From positions 1 through 56,520 of the forward strand of contig JAIESW010000030.1 in assembly GCA_019745565.1 (NCBI GenBank): 56,520 nucleotides of DNA. The letters are read 5' to 3'. Below the pieces are notes generated by a model. It ran no database searches, was not told where the DNA came from, and saw nothing but the letters and a program-made list of their open reading frames with translations. Source of the DNA: Burkholderiales bacterium (GTDB taxonomy: Bacteria; Pseudomonadota; Gammaproteobacteria; Burkholderiales; Ga0077523). Numbering within the stretch: position 1 is the stretch's first letter; each line of letters opens with the position of its first letter. The translations under genes were made by a program, and so were the position numbers. Below, in pieces: positions 9,256 to 17,184 of the stretch.

Positions 9256-9792
9256 ACTTGCTCTGAGACCCAAACGATTGATCCACTGGCGTCGTCCTTG
9301 CAGAGCGGTGCTCCTTGACCACTCCTTCTGGGCTGACTTCGCGCACTCACTCAGGATCAGATGGCCGATTGCGCCGTGGGGTCGATGCCCGTTGCAGTCG
9401 CTGTTCCTGGCCTCCGTTAGCGCATCCAATTCGTTTCGGAACACGGAACGCTTAAACTCTGTTGGGTCGGGCAGATCGCGGTCAAAAGCCACGGATCCGG
9501 ATGAGAAAACACTGGGGCATTCCTGCAGCGTACGGTTCCATGGGTCGTGCTGCCAATAGTGGCGGGCGTAATCCTCTTGGGAATCAATAGGTATCGAGTT
9601 GGACGCCCAGAAGAAGCGATCCTCCCCGGGTGCGGGCCCCAAGCTGAAGAGGATTAGTTGCTGACCGCCAAATAGGTTGCCAAGGGATTGCAAGACATGC
9701 GGCCAACGCGACGGGTCTACCGCAGCCTCATATATGTCGACCACCAAGCCTGTTGGTAGGTGAGTGGACACCGTTGATCGATGCTTTCGCAT
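9205..9792 (-). pseudogene. Truncated LuxR-type regulator (N-terminal domain only)
   Basis: The frame beginning MRKHRSTVSTHLPTGLVV encodes 'DIYEAAVDPSRWPHVLQSLG', 'FWASNSIPIDSQEDYARHYW' and 'DPWNRTL', the start typical of LuxR-family regulators with an N-terminal PAS/GAF-like domain. Such proteins are usually about 350-380 residues with a C-terminal GerE helix-turn-helix. Here the recognisable part ends near 9440, and the frame closes at residue 195 without any DNA-binding domain. The tail overlaps the 3' end of metallopeptidase B by 51 bp. A deletion or frameshift probably removed the C-terminus, so a working regulator is unlikely. Confidence 0.6.
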
Positions 9793-9982
9793 AGCCTCCC
9801 CTGCCGCTTTCGTTGTCCTTGAGCGTCAAACAACTAGACAGAATTGCTGCTGCCGTGGGCTGCGGTGCCTGGAGGTGCAGATCACGCAACTCACAGCAGG
9901 TTGACTTGGAGTTGGCGTTGCCCTGGTTCCGAAGCTTGATGGTATTCGAGAAAGGCCGCCCGCGGCTCGCCGCAGCTCCTCC

Positions 9983-9998
9983 GTAAGCGTCCGGCCAA
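9983..9998. repeat. IS66 terminal inverted repeat, tnpC side
   Basis: GTAAGCGTCCGGCCAA reads inward from this end and is matched exactly, inverted, at 12428-12443. GTAAGCG is the usual start of IS66-family ends. Confidence 0.9.
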
Positions 9999-10040
9999 GG
10001 CATCTTGGCGAACCGCCGAATCTCTGGTCCGGCGCGCGCC

Positions 10041-11578
10041 TCAGCGTGCCTGTTCTGTCGACGTCCAGCGGTGCGGCAGCAGTTCCTCGATGCGACTCGC
10101 CGGCTGGGTGGGTAACCGCTCCAGCACGTCCCTGAGGTAGCGATACGGATCGTGCCCGTTGAGCCGAGCCGACTGGATCAGACTCATCACCGCCGCCGCG
10201 CGCTGGCCCGCGCGCAGCGATCCGGCAAACAGCCAGTTCGAGCGTCCCAGCGCGATCGGGCGGATGCGGTTCTCGACCCAGTTGTTGTCGATCGGCAGGT
10301 TCCCGTCGTCGAGAAAGCGCGTGAGCGCTGCCCAGCGGCCGAGGCTGTAGTCGATCGCCTTCGCGATGGCCGAGCCCTCGGGCACCTTGAGCCGATGCAA
10401 CCGCAGCCACTGGTGCAAGGCCTCGGCCAGCGGCCGGGCGCGCAGCTGCCGGATGCGGCGTCGTTCGTCGGCGTCGAGATCCTGGAGCCCGGCCTCCACC
10501 GCATAGAGCGCCCCGAAGAGCTTGAGCGCCTCCTCGGCAATCTGGCTCCTGTGGTTCGCCCACAATTCGTGGAACTTGCGCCGCGCGTGCGCGAGGCAGC
10601 CCACCTCGGTGACGCCGGTGTGGAACAGCGCCTTGTAGCCCGCATAGTCGTCGCACACGAGCGCGCCGGACCAGGGTCCGAGGAAGGCACGCGGGTGTGA
10701 ACCGGCGCGGGTCTCGGCAAAGTCGTAGACCACCGCCTGCAACGCCTCGTAGGCGGTGGTGCAGTAGCTCCACAGGTACGCCCGAGGGTCTTGCCGGTGC
10801 CGGGCTTCAACATCGCCACCGGCGTCTCGTCGGCATGCAACACAGCATGGGTAAGCAGCGCCGTCTTGAGCGCGTCCACCAAGGGCTGCAGCCGCACCCC
10901 GCAGGCGCCCACCCACTGCGCCAAGCTCGAGCGCGGCAGCGCCAGGCCGGCGCGTCCGAAGATGCCCTCCTGCCGATACAGCGGTTGGTGATCGGCGTAC
11001 TTGGCCACCAGCACCTGGGCGAGCAATCCAGCCGTGGGGATGCCCTTGTCGATCACCTGGGCGGGCAGCGGCGCCTGGGTGAGGGTCTCGCACTGGGCGC
11101 AGACCCATTTGCCGCGGATGTGGCGCTCCACCAGGAAGCTCCCCGGGGTGTAGTCGAGCTTCTCGCTCACGTCCTCGCCGATGCGCTTCATTTCGCAGCC
11201 GCAGCCGCACACGCTGCGCTCGGGCTCGTGGCGGATCTCGATCCGCGGCAGGTGCGCGGGCAGGGCTGCGCGCACGGGCTTGTTCCGGGGCAAGTCATTA
11301 CGCTCGCCGGGCTGCAGCGCTTGGAGCTCCTGCTCGATCGCTTCGAGGTCGGCGCCGATCGCCTCCTCGAGCAGGCTCGCCTGCACGCCCTGCAGCTGCT
11401 CGCTGCGGGCAGCAAAGCGCCAGCGCTTGATCAGCGCCATCTCGTGGGTCAGCTGCTCGATCTTGAGCTGCCGGTGCCGGAGCTCGTGATCTTGGCGCGA
11501 GACCTTGTCGATCAGCTCGGCGGCCAGAGCGCGCAGTTGCTGCGCATCCAGTCCGGCAAGTTGATCGTGAACCTGCAT
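10041..11578 (-). pseudogene. tnpC: IS66 transposase TnpC, frameshifted
   Basis: The first part, from MQVHDQLAGLDAQQ, gives the TnpC N-terminal helical region, the zinc-binding segment 'CGCGCEMKRIGEDVSEKLDY...CAQCE', and the start of the DDE core ('LHADETPVAMLKPGTGKT'). Just after GKT, near 10785, the frame must shift by one base to continue with 'RAYLWSYC', 'VCDDYAGY', 'GCLAHARRKFHELW' and the C-terminal 'NWVENRIRPIALGR'. Both halves are otherwise intact, and the span of 1,538 bp is not a multiple of three. IS66 tnpC is not known to use programmed frameshifting here, so either the gene is inactive or there is a base error in the sequence. Confidence 0.85.
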
Positions 11579-11636
11579 GCACGCGATGCTGCCACACGCC
11601 GCAGCAGAACTGAAGTGCCTGAGCGTATCGCGCGCT

Positions 11637-11972
11637 TCAGAGCATGCGGATGGTCGCGTACTCGCCCAGACGCTGCCAGGGCAATCCGATCAGCAGGCCC
11701 TGCAGTTGCTCCATCGTGATGCTCACCCGAGAACCCACTTCGGGCGGGGTCCAGCTGAATCGGCCCTGGTGCAAACGCCGAGCGCACAGCCAGATGCCGA
11801 TGCCGTCGTGCACGAGTACCTTCAGACGGTTGGCGCGACGGTTGGTGAACACGTAGGCGTGATGCGCGCGCGCTTCGCCGAAGACGCGTACTACGCGGTT
11901 CAACGCCGTGTCGGTACCCGCGCGCATGTCCAGTGCTTCCACGGCAAGCCACACGGCCTCGATGCGGATCAC
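11637..11972 (-). CDS. tnpB: IS66 accessory protein TnpB
   Basis: This 111-residue protein matches IS66 Orf2: 'IRIEAVWLAVEALDMRAGTD', 'HHAYVFTNRRANRLKVLVHD' and 'GIWLCARRLHQGRF'. The GTG at 11972 was chosen because family members begin at 'M-I-R-I-x-A-V-W', and because it overlaps the tnpA stop codon (GTGA), a usual sign of translational coupling. TnpB is required for IS66 transposition, but its biochemical role is unclear. Confidence 0.9.
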   Translation of the reverse strand: MIRIEAVWLAVEALDMRAGTDTALNRVVRVFGEARAHHAYVFTNRRANRLKVLVHDGIGIWLCARRLHQGRFSWTPPEVGSRVSITMEQLQGLLIGLPWQRLGEYATIRML

Positions 11973-12385
11973 CGCAACACTTCGCGCAACCAGTTCGCGC
12001 ACGCTCCAGCGGCCTCCAGGGGCCAGTGCGCCGTGACCACGCTCTCGCCTTGCCGGATCTCGAGGCGGATCTGCTGTCCCGCCCCCGTGTCTGCGCCCAG
12101 GGCAAGCGGGATGAAACCCGGGGTCTTACGCCGCGCTGCGGGCTCGGGCGCCGCAACACGCTTCCCGAGCACTGTCGTTGCGCTCTGCTCTTCGGCGATG
12201 ACCCACCGACGCAGCAAGTTGGCGTTCAATCCATTGGCCAGGGCGACTGCGGCGATCGATACCCCTGGAATACGGCACGTCTGCACCACGCGCGCCTTGA
12301 ACTCATCGCTGTGCCGCCGCCGCCGACGACGACCGTCGGCCAGTTCCATCACGATAGTGTCCACGTGTCCATCCGCTTGCTCCAT
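11969..12385 (-). CDS. tnpA: IS66 accessory protein TnpA (helix-turn-helix)
   Basis: The 138-residue product has an N-terminal basic patch (GRRRRRRHSDEFKARVV) and a helix-turn-helix of the Tnp_8 type ('IPGVSIAAVALANGLNANLL', then RRWV). The start at 12385 sits behind AGGAGG at 9 bp; the frame is open for 12 more codons upstream. In IS66 elements TnpA is thought to bind DNA. Its stop overlaps the tnpB start by 4 bp. Confidence 0.88.
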   Translation of the reverse strand: MEQADGHVDTIVMELADGRRRRRRHSDEFKARVVQTCRIPGVSIAAVALANGLNANLLRRWVIAEEQSATTVLGKRVAAPEPAARRKTPGFIPLALGADTGAGQQIRLEIRQGESVVTAHWPLEAAGACANWLREVLR

Positions 12386-12427
12386 GGACACGATCCTCCT
12401 ATCGGCCTTCGCGAGACTCAAGAGGGG

Positions 12428-12443
12428 TTGGCCGGACGCTTAC
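12428..12443. repeat. IS66 terminal inverted repeat, tnpA side
   Basis: The reverse complement reads GTAAGCGTCCGGCCAA, identical to 9983-9998, and marks the upstream end of the element next to a truncated nuclease gene. Confidence 0.9.
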
Positions 12444-12552
12444 CATAGTAGGGGTTCTTCGCGCCATTCTTCTTCAGCTTTGGCGACCAAAGGTAGTTGC
12501 CCGGCACCTCGTGCCGGTAGGTCTGGTTCTGGTTAACCCACCAATAGCGCAC
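12444..12552 (-). pseudogene. N-terminal remnant of a nuclease gene with EVE-like start, cut by IS66
   Basis: Reading from a GTG at 12552, the frame gives RYWWVNQNQTYRHEVPG, then NYLWSPKLKKNGAKNPYY, and runs into the IS66 end. This start ('YWWVNQNQT...LWSPK...NGARNPFY') is one I associate with putative HNH restriction endonucleases that have an N-terminal EVE/PUA-like domain. Only 36 codons remain. The sequence beyond the other IS end (below 9983) does not obviously continue it, so the rest is deleted. It lies 173 bp downstream of the HNH gene on the same strand and may once have been the last gene of the restriction operon. Confidence 0.5.
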
Positions 12553-12725
12553 GGCTACAGGGCCATCGTGCCCACCACGGTCCGGACCAATAGATACATA
12601 GCAAAATGCTGGTCGCCATCGGACTTTGCGTCCCCCGCGTTTCGTTCCAGAAGGTCTTCGTCGGCGTCGGCCGTTACGTCAGCACCCGTTGCCTGCTTTC
12701 GATCGATCGCAGAGAGCATAGCCAT

Positions 12726-13823
12726 TCAAGCAGTCGCCGCTTGCGGTGGATCGCGCCCGACGTTCCAACAGGCTTCGAGAAGCGCTCTCTTCAGGAAGTT
12801 ACAGTCGGCGAAAGGGCTTACGTCGGCTTGCCTCGCCAGGTCGGCGACATACTCCCCAACTGTGCCACCCCTCGCCGGCCATTCGTCGAAAGCCTGAGTA
12901 ATCCAGTATTTGCCATCGTTCTTGCCGACAATCTTCGCCTTGTACCTCTCGTCGATGTCGTAGACATCCCGCCACGTATCGAGCTCTTCATCGATCTCAG
13001 GTGGACCGAAGTCGATGCTGATATCCCCAGGAGCCAACGCCTTGAAGTCCGCGTGCGCGACGGTCACCGAGATTTCGATCTTCTGGGCATTCGTTCTGTA
13101 GGGGTAGAAGACTCTCCTCCGGTGCGCGCTGCGTGCCGGGTCCTTCACGGTAAACGCAGGGTCCTTGCTCGTCTTGTAGCTGCTGTTGCAGTGGTGACAA
13201 GCAGGGACTAGGTTCCTGAAGTTGATCGAATTGAACGGATACAGCGCCTTCGGCAAGTAATGGTCGTAGGCCTCGCGCTTGCTGTGGTACACCCCGAACA
13301 CGTCGCTGATGCCGCAGAAGGGGCACTTTCCCTCGTCATTAACCTTGACGAAGGCGGCGTAGTGATCATCGATGTCGCCAATCTTGTCCTGTAGTGCGAC
13401 CAGTCCGAGCAGCGACTGCGAGTAGAGACCCTTGAAAAACGACCCCAGCTCGTCACACAAGTCCTTGTGGACTGCAGGGACGTCGGCATAGCGCACCAGG
13501 TGCACAGCCGGATCGTTGTCGCAGATCTTCTCGATGTCGTTGTTGCCGCGAAACCAGAGTTCGAAATGTTGAATCTGCGGTCCGGTCAGCTGGGCAAACA
13601 ATCTATAGATGCGCTCGACGTGCCCATAGAAGAAGTCGGCGCCCTTGGCGTCTGAGTAGAAGAACGCCTCCATGACCTCGTGCAGCGCCGGCTTCGCCGA
13701 GAATAGGTCCAGGCTAAAAGCTCCGCTGGTAGATGCTTTGCACCACACCTCGTAGAAGATGAAGTCGATGAACTCCTGCATCTTCTCCATCTGATGCGGG
13801 ACGTACTTGTAGGCAAACAGCAT
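12726..13823 (-). CDS. HNH endonuclease partner of the upstream ATPase (PtuB-like)
   Basis: This 365-residue protein has a central HNH module: CPFC (167-170), 'REAYDHYLPKALYP' with H188, and 'LVPACHHCNSSYKTSKDP' (C209, C212, N213). This gives a zinc-bound ββα-metal site with a catalytic His. The N-terminal 160 residues are helical and match no family I can name. Its ATG shares a base with the ATPase stop codon (TGATG), so the two are translationally coupled. ATPase-HNH pairs are the composition of Septu (PtuA/PtuB), where the HNH protein is the nuclease. At 365 residues it is longer than a typical PtuB, so the equivalence is an inference. Confidence 0.82.
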   Translation of the reverse strand: MLFAYKYVPHQMEKMQEFIDFIFYEVWCKASTSGAFSLDLFSAKPALHEVMEAFFYSDAKGADFFYGHVERIYRLFAQLTGPQIQHFELWFRGNNDIEKICDNDPAVHLVRYADVPAVHKDLCDELGSFFKGLYSQSLLGLVALQDKIGDIDDHYAAFVKVNDEGKCPFCGISDVFGVYHSKREAYDHYLPKALYPFNSINFRNLVPACHHCNSSYKTSKDPAFTVKDPARSAHRRRVFYPYRTNAQKIEISVTVAHADFKALAPGDISIDFGPPEIDEELDTWRDVYDIDERYKAKIVGKNDGKYWITQAFDEWPARGGTVGEYVADLARQADVSPFADCNFLKRALLEACWNVGRDPPQAATA

Positions 13824-15691
13824 CAGCCCTGTTCCTTTGTGCGCTGGCCTTCAGTCTTTGCGAGGATGGTCTTGATCAGCAACATCTTCTCCACTGAGTC
13901 ACCGAGTTCTCGGTTGACTTCGTTGATCAGCTCGGCGGGGTCTTCGTCACCTGCGTCGAATCGCTCACGCAGGCCATCCAGAACCGCTTGCGCATAGGCC
14001 CCAATGGTTTCTCCTTTGCCGAACGTGCTCATGGTGATCTTGTTGATGGAGGCACCCAAGGTGTTGTAGCCAGGGGGCTGGATTCTCACAACGCCAGTGG
14101 ACTTGTCCTTACTGAAGACGAGCACCTTCTCCGGGCGGCTGTCGCTGATGAGGAAGGGCGCATGGGTGGTGATCAGCATATCCTGGCTGACCTCACCTTT
14201 GCCTGGCAGGCACTGTCGCAGCCGGCTGATGAAGTTGGCGCGCCAGTCGGGGTTGAAGTGCGTTTCGGGCTCGTCGAGCAGGAACAGGCTATTGGTGTCA
14301 CGAAACAGCAGGCACAGCCCGAGGCTGTGCAGCAATTGATGCTCGCCGTCCGACAACTCCTTGAGCATCATCGGTTGCGCCGCGCCCTGCTTGGTGAAGC
14401 GCACGAACTTAAAGCGCATGATGCGCTGGTCGGATGCCAAGGTTGGCACCGTCTCGCTCACGTAGTGGCTGGTAGAGGTGTAGAGATCGGTCTTCAAAGC
14501 CTCGTTGACGGCATACAGGTTGAGCGTCAACAGCACCTGAAGCGCCTGGAACAGTGCCAGCGCCGAACCGTCGAAGTTCTCGCGAAATGCCTGCCGGGTT
14601 GCCTCATTCACCCAGTAGTCGAGCACCAGCGTATCGGTGGCGTCATCAACGTAATTGAGCGTGGCACAACGCTTGAGGGCGCTAACCACCAGCGAGGACT
14701 TCTCGTCACCCTCCAGCAGCTGCAGCAAGTTCAGACGATAGCGGGTACTTCCTTGCTCATCAGTTTCCGAGAGCGCGGGATTGCCCTTGATGATCTCGCG
14801 GCGAACCCAATCATCAACTGATTGGCCGATCTCAGACTCTGAGAGTCCGCGTGTTCGAGCTTCCGCCTGTATTCGATTTCGTCGCTCGCGCTTCTGATCT
14901 TCATCAGCGAGATCGAAGGCTTCCAGTTGTACTGCGTCGATGGGAACTTGGCGGCGCAGGATGATGCGGAACTCCCGCAAGGCCTCGATACCCACATCCT
15001 CGCGGAAGGGCTGCAGTGTGGCTTTGTCCTGAAACAGCAGGTTGCAAATCAGAATGGCCTGGCTGAATCCGCTGTCTAGATAGGCCAGCCGTGTCTCCGG
15101 ATGGCCGGGGTAGCTCAGTTGCCGGGTCAGTGCATTCCAGTACTCGTCGAACTGCACGAAACGCATCTTGAAGAACTGCAGGCTGAGGATCTCGTTCTCG
15201 CCCGAGGAATAACCCAGCACGTACTGCGGCAGCAGGATGTCGGCGTGTCCGCCCTTGAACGCCTCGTACACATCGGTGCCGAAGTCGCCTTGGTTCTTCC
15301 AAAGAATGCGCACCGATTCGCCGGCGTTCTTCGAAACACCCACCTCCGCCCACGACGGGCTGTCGGGACTGCGGAACTCGGCGGGCACGCGGATCATGTA
15401 ATTCAGCTCAAAGGCGACGGGAGAAACATCCAGCGTGTCGTCCTGCAAGGCTTCGGGCAGAAAGCTGCGGCGCACGCGCAGCACTTCCAACTGAAAGAAG
15501 ATAGCCGCCAGCGCTTCGAGCAGATTGGATTTGCCGCTGCCGTTAGGTCCAGCGCAGACGAAAGGCGCGAAGTCGTTCGGTTGCGCCAGCTCGTCCTGCA
15601 AGCTCCACTCGGTGCGGAAGTGGTGCTCAAAACCACAGGGCAGGCTGCGAAAGCCTTCGGGGTCGGCGATCTTGAGGCGCAGTAGCTTCAT
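13823..15691 (-). CDS. Restriction-associated AAA/ABC-type ATPase (PtuA-like)
   Basis: This 622-residue protein has an SMC/RecF-type ATPase organisation. Walker A is GPNGSGKS (48-55), an ABC-like signature 'ELSDGEHQLL' lies near 445, Walker B is LLDEPE (471-476), and the H-loop region is 'ITTHAPFLIS'. The part between Walker A and the signature is long and helical. It follows hsdS with an ATGA overlap and couples to the HNH gene. ATPases of this kind in type I restriction loci, and PtuA in Septu, sense or regulate nuclease action. The substrate signal is unknown. The gene is intact and on the same strand as the whole operon. Confidence 0.85.
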   Translation of the reverse strand: MKLLRLKIADPEGFRSLPCGFEHHFRTEWSLQDELAQPNDFAPFVCAGPNGSGKSNLLEALAAIFFQLEVLRVRRSFLPEALQDDTLDVSPVAFELNYMIRVPAEFRSPDSPSWAEVGVSKNAGESVRILWKNQGDFGTDVYEAFKGGHADILLPQYVLGYSSGENEILSLQFFKMRFVQFDEYWNALTRQLSYPGHPETRLAYLDSGFSQAILICNLLFQDKATLQPFREDVGIEALREFRIILRRQVPIDAVQLEAFDLADEDQKRERRNRIQAEARTRGLSESEIGQSVDDWVRREIIKGNPALSETDEQGSTRYRLNLLQLLEGDEKSSLVVSALKRCATLNYVDDATDTLVLDYWVNEATRQAFRENFDGSALALFQALQVLLTLNLYAVNEALKTDLYTSTSHYVSETVPTLASDQRIMRFKFVRFTKQGAAQPMMLKELSDGEHQLLHSLGLCLLFRDTNSLFLLDEPETHFNPDWRANFISRLRQCLPGKGEVSQDMLITTHAPFLISDSRPEKVLVFSKDKSTGVVRIQPPGYNTLGASINKITMSTFGKGETIGAYAQAVLDGLRERFDAGDEDPAELINEVNRELGDSVEKMLLIKTILAKTEGQRTKEQG

Positions 15692-17184
15692 GCCAGGCTT
15701 TGCTCGGCGGCGGCTCTGAGCTCGATGCGGTTGCCGTCGTCGTCAAACGCCTGCGTCAGGGCACCAGCGGCCAAGGCCTCGAACACCCAGGCCTTGGTGT
15801 AGTCGTAGTCGCTAGCAGTCCATTCGAAATCGTCGTCCGAGTGCAGTTCGGTCAGCCGGGTTTGCGCGGCGGCGATGAAGCGTTCGAGGGAGAAAGCCGC
15901 ACTGCCCAACTGCGTGCGATAGGCCTCCAACCAGAAACGCAGCAGCGGCGCAAGCTGTGTGCGGTCTTGCAGTGCGGGCAGCAGCAAATCGGTTTCGGGC
16001 AGCTCGATCACCGGCGTGGTGATGGGCACAGGCACGGCATCGGCCACGGAGCTTTCTCCATCGATGGGGGCTGCAGGCAATGCCACCCGCGACACATCCA
16101 GCTCGCCCTTGAAGGCCTGCTGGCTCAGGGCACCGTAGAGGGCTTCGAGATCGGTGAGGCTTTGCTGGTAGCGGGATTTGAGGGCTTCGACTCGTTCGAC
16201 GATTGCGGAAAACTTTTTCTGAAGATGGATAGGAGGCAATGGCAATGGATAGTCCAGAAGCATGGACTGATTGATGAACGGGAGATCCAGTTGCTTTACA
16301 CGTTCTCGAATTGGTGCGTAGCGAAACGCTTTTGCTAGATAGATTGTGTCTAGCCGCGAGTGGTCCGATATGCTAAGGACAATCGCATTGTCGGTAACCC
16401 AGCAAGGTCCCTTTGATACATGGATAACTCCACACTGCTGGCCAACTCGCCCCGCTATAACCACTGGGCTGTCATACAACGCTTCTTTCGCCCATCCATT
16501 GACGCCGTTTCCGCCGTAAATTGGAATTCCCGTATTTATTTCTGAAGTGACACCCTTGCTGGATTTGCCGCTGTTTGCTTTGAGATAGGGTCTCAATGCG
16601 ACCCAGGGATATGTGGACTTTTTTGTGCGGACATCGCCAAACATGTAAAAAAACACGCTCTTGAGCAGGTCGTCGAGTTGTTGCAGGTGTTGTTTGCGCT
16701 GGGCAATCACCCCTTCCACTTTGCCGAGCAGACGGGCAATGCGGATTTGGTCGTCGAGAGGCGGGAGCGGCATTTCGTGTGCCCAGAATGATTTCATCTT
16801 CATTCGTGGCATCTTTGCCCCATCTACTTGCGCACTTGCCCAGGAGACGAACTCAGGGGATCGCAGATAGAAGCACAAAAACTCGCGAGTCAGTTCTCCA
16901 GGGATTGGCCTAAGCGGGACCAGCTCCGTTGTTGCAATGCCACTACTGTCAGGGCAGATAACTTTATTCAGATATGGACGTAATTTTGAGTAGAGAACAT
17001 TTCCAGTATCGAATACGAACGTAGATGTGCCCGCATCCGAAGCCGGTCCATAACCGCGTCGCCCGATCTTTCCTGATCCAGACTCAATCTGGTCCAGCGT
17101 AAGAAGCCAGACAGTTTCGTCCGGTGCCGGCTTGGCGGGTGATGCACCGGAGGGTGCGATTTCAGACAGCTTTCGAAATCTCAT
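15688..17184 (-). CDS. hsdS: Type I restriction-modification specificity subunit HsdS
   Basis: The 498-residue protein has two target-recognition domains. The first spans about 1-150 (ending 'EMPLPPLDDQIRIARLLGKVEGVIAQRK') and the second about 190-335 (ending 'DYPLPLPPIHLQKKFSAIVERVEALKSRY'), each followed by a helical spacer. HsdS sets the split DNA target of both methylation and cleavage. A C-terminal extension of roughly 110 residues ('ALQDRTQLAPLLRFWLEAYR' onward) goes beyond the usual fold and resembles the helper segment found in some type I S subunits. It overlaps hsdM by 4 bp upstream and the ATPase by 4 bp downstream. The target sequence cannot be read from the protein. Confidence 0.92.
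   Translation of the reverse strand: MRFRKLSEIAPSGASPAKPAPDETVWLLTLDQIESGSGKIGRRGYGPASDAGTSTFVFDTGNVLYSKLRPYLNKVICPDSSGIATTELVPLRPIPGELTREFLCFYLRSPEFVSWASAQVDGAKMPRMKMKSFWAHEMPLPPLDDQIRIARLLGKVEGVIAQRKQHLQQLDDLLKSVFFYMFGDVRTKKSTYPWVALRPYLKANSGKSSKGVTSEINTGIPIYGGNGVNGWAKEALYDSPVVIAGRVGQQCGVIHVSKGPCWVTDNAIVLSISDHSRLDTIYLAKAFRYAPIRERVKQLDLPFINQSMLLDYPLPLPPIHLQKKFSAIVERVEALKSRYQQSLTDLEALYGALSQQAFKGELDVSRVALPAAPIDGESSVADAVPVPITTPVIELPETDLLLPALQDRTQLAPLLRFWLEAYRTQLGSAAFSLERFIAAAQTRLTELHSDDDFEWTASDYDYTKAWVFEALAAGALTQAFDDDGNRIELRAAAEQSLA

Larger units (their letters stand above)
9983..12443 (-). mobile_element. IS66-family insertion sequence
   Basis: The 2,461-bp element has perfect 16-bp inverted ends GTAAGCGTCCGGCCAA (9983-9998, and inverted at 12428-12443). 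It encodes tnpA, tnpB and tnpC in the standard IS66 order on the minus strand. The 8-bp flanks are GCTCCTCC (left) and CATAGTAG (right), so the expected 8-bp target duplication is missing. This suggests a deletion or recombination next to the element after insertion. tnpC carries a frameshift. Confidence 0.93.

Noticed and set aside
9983..12443. Target-site duplication of the IS66 element
   Set aside because: The 8-bp flanks GCTCCTCC and CATAGTAG do not match, so no duplication can be claimed.
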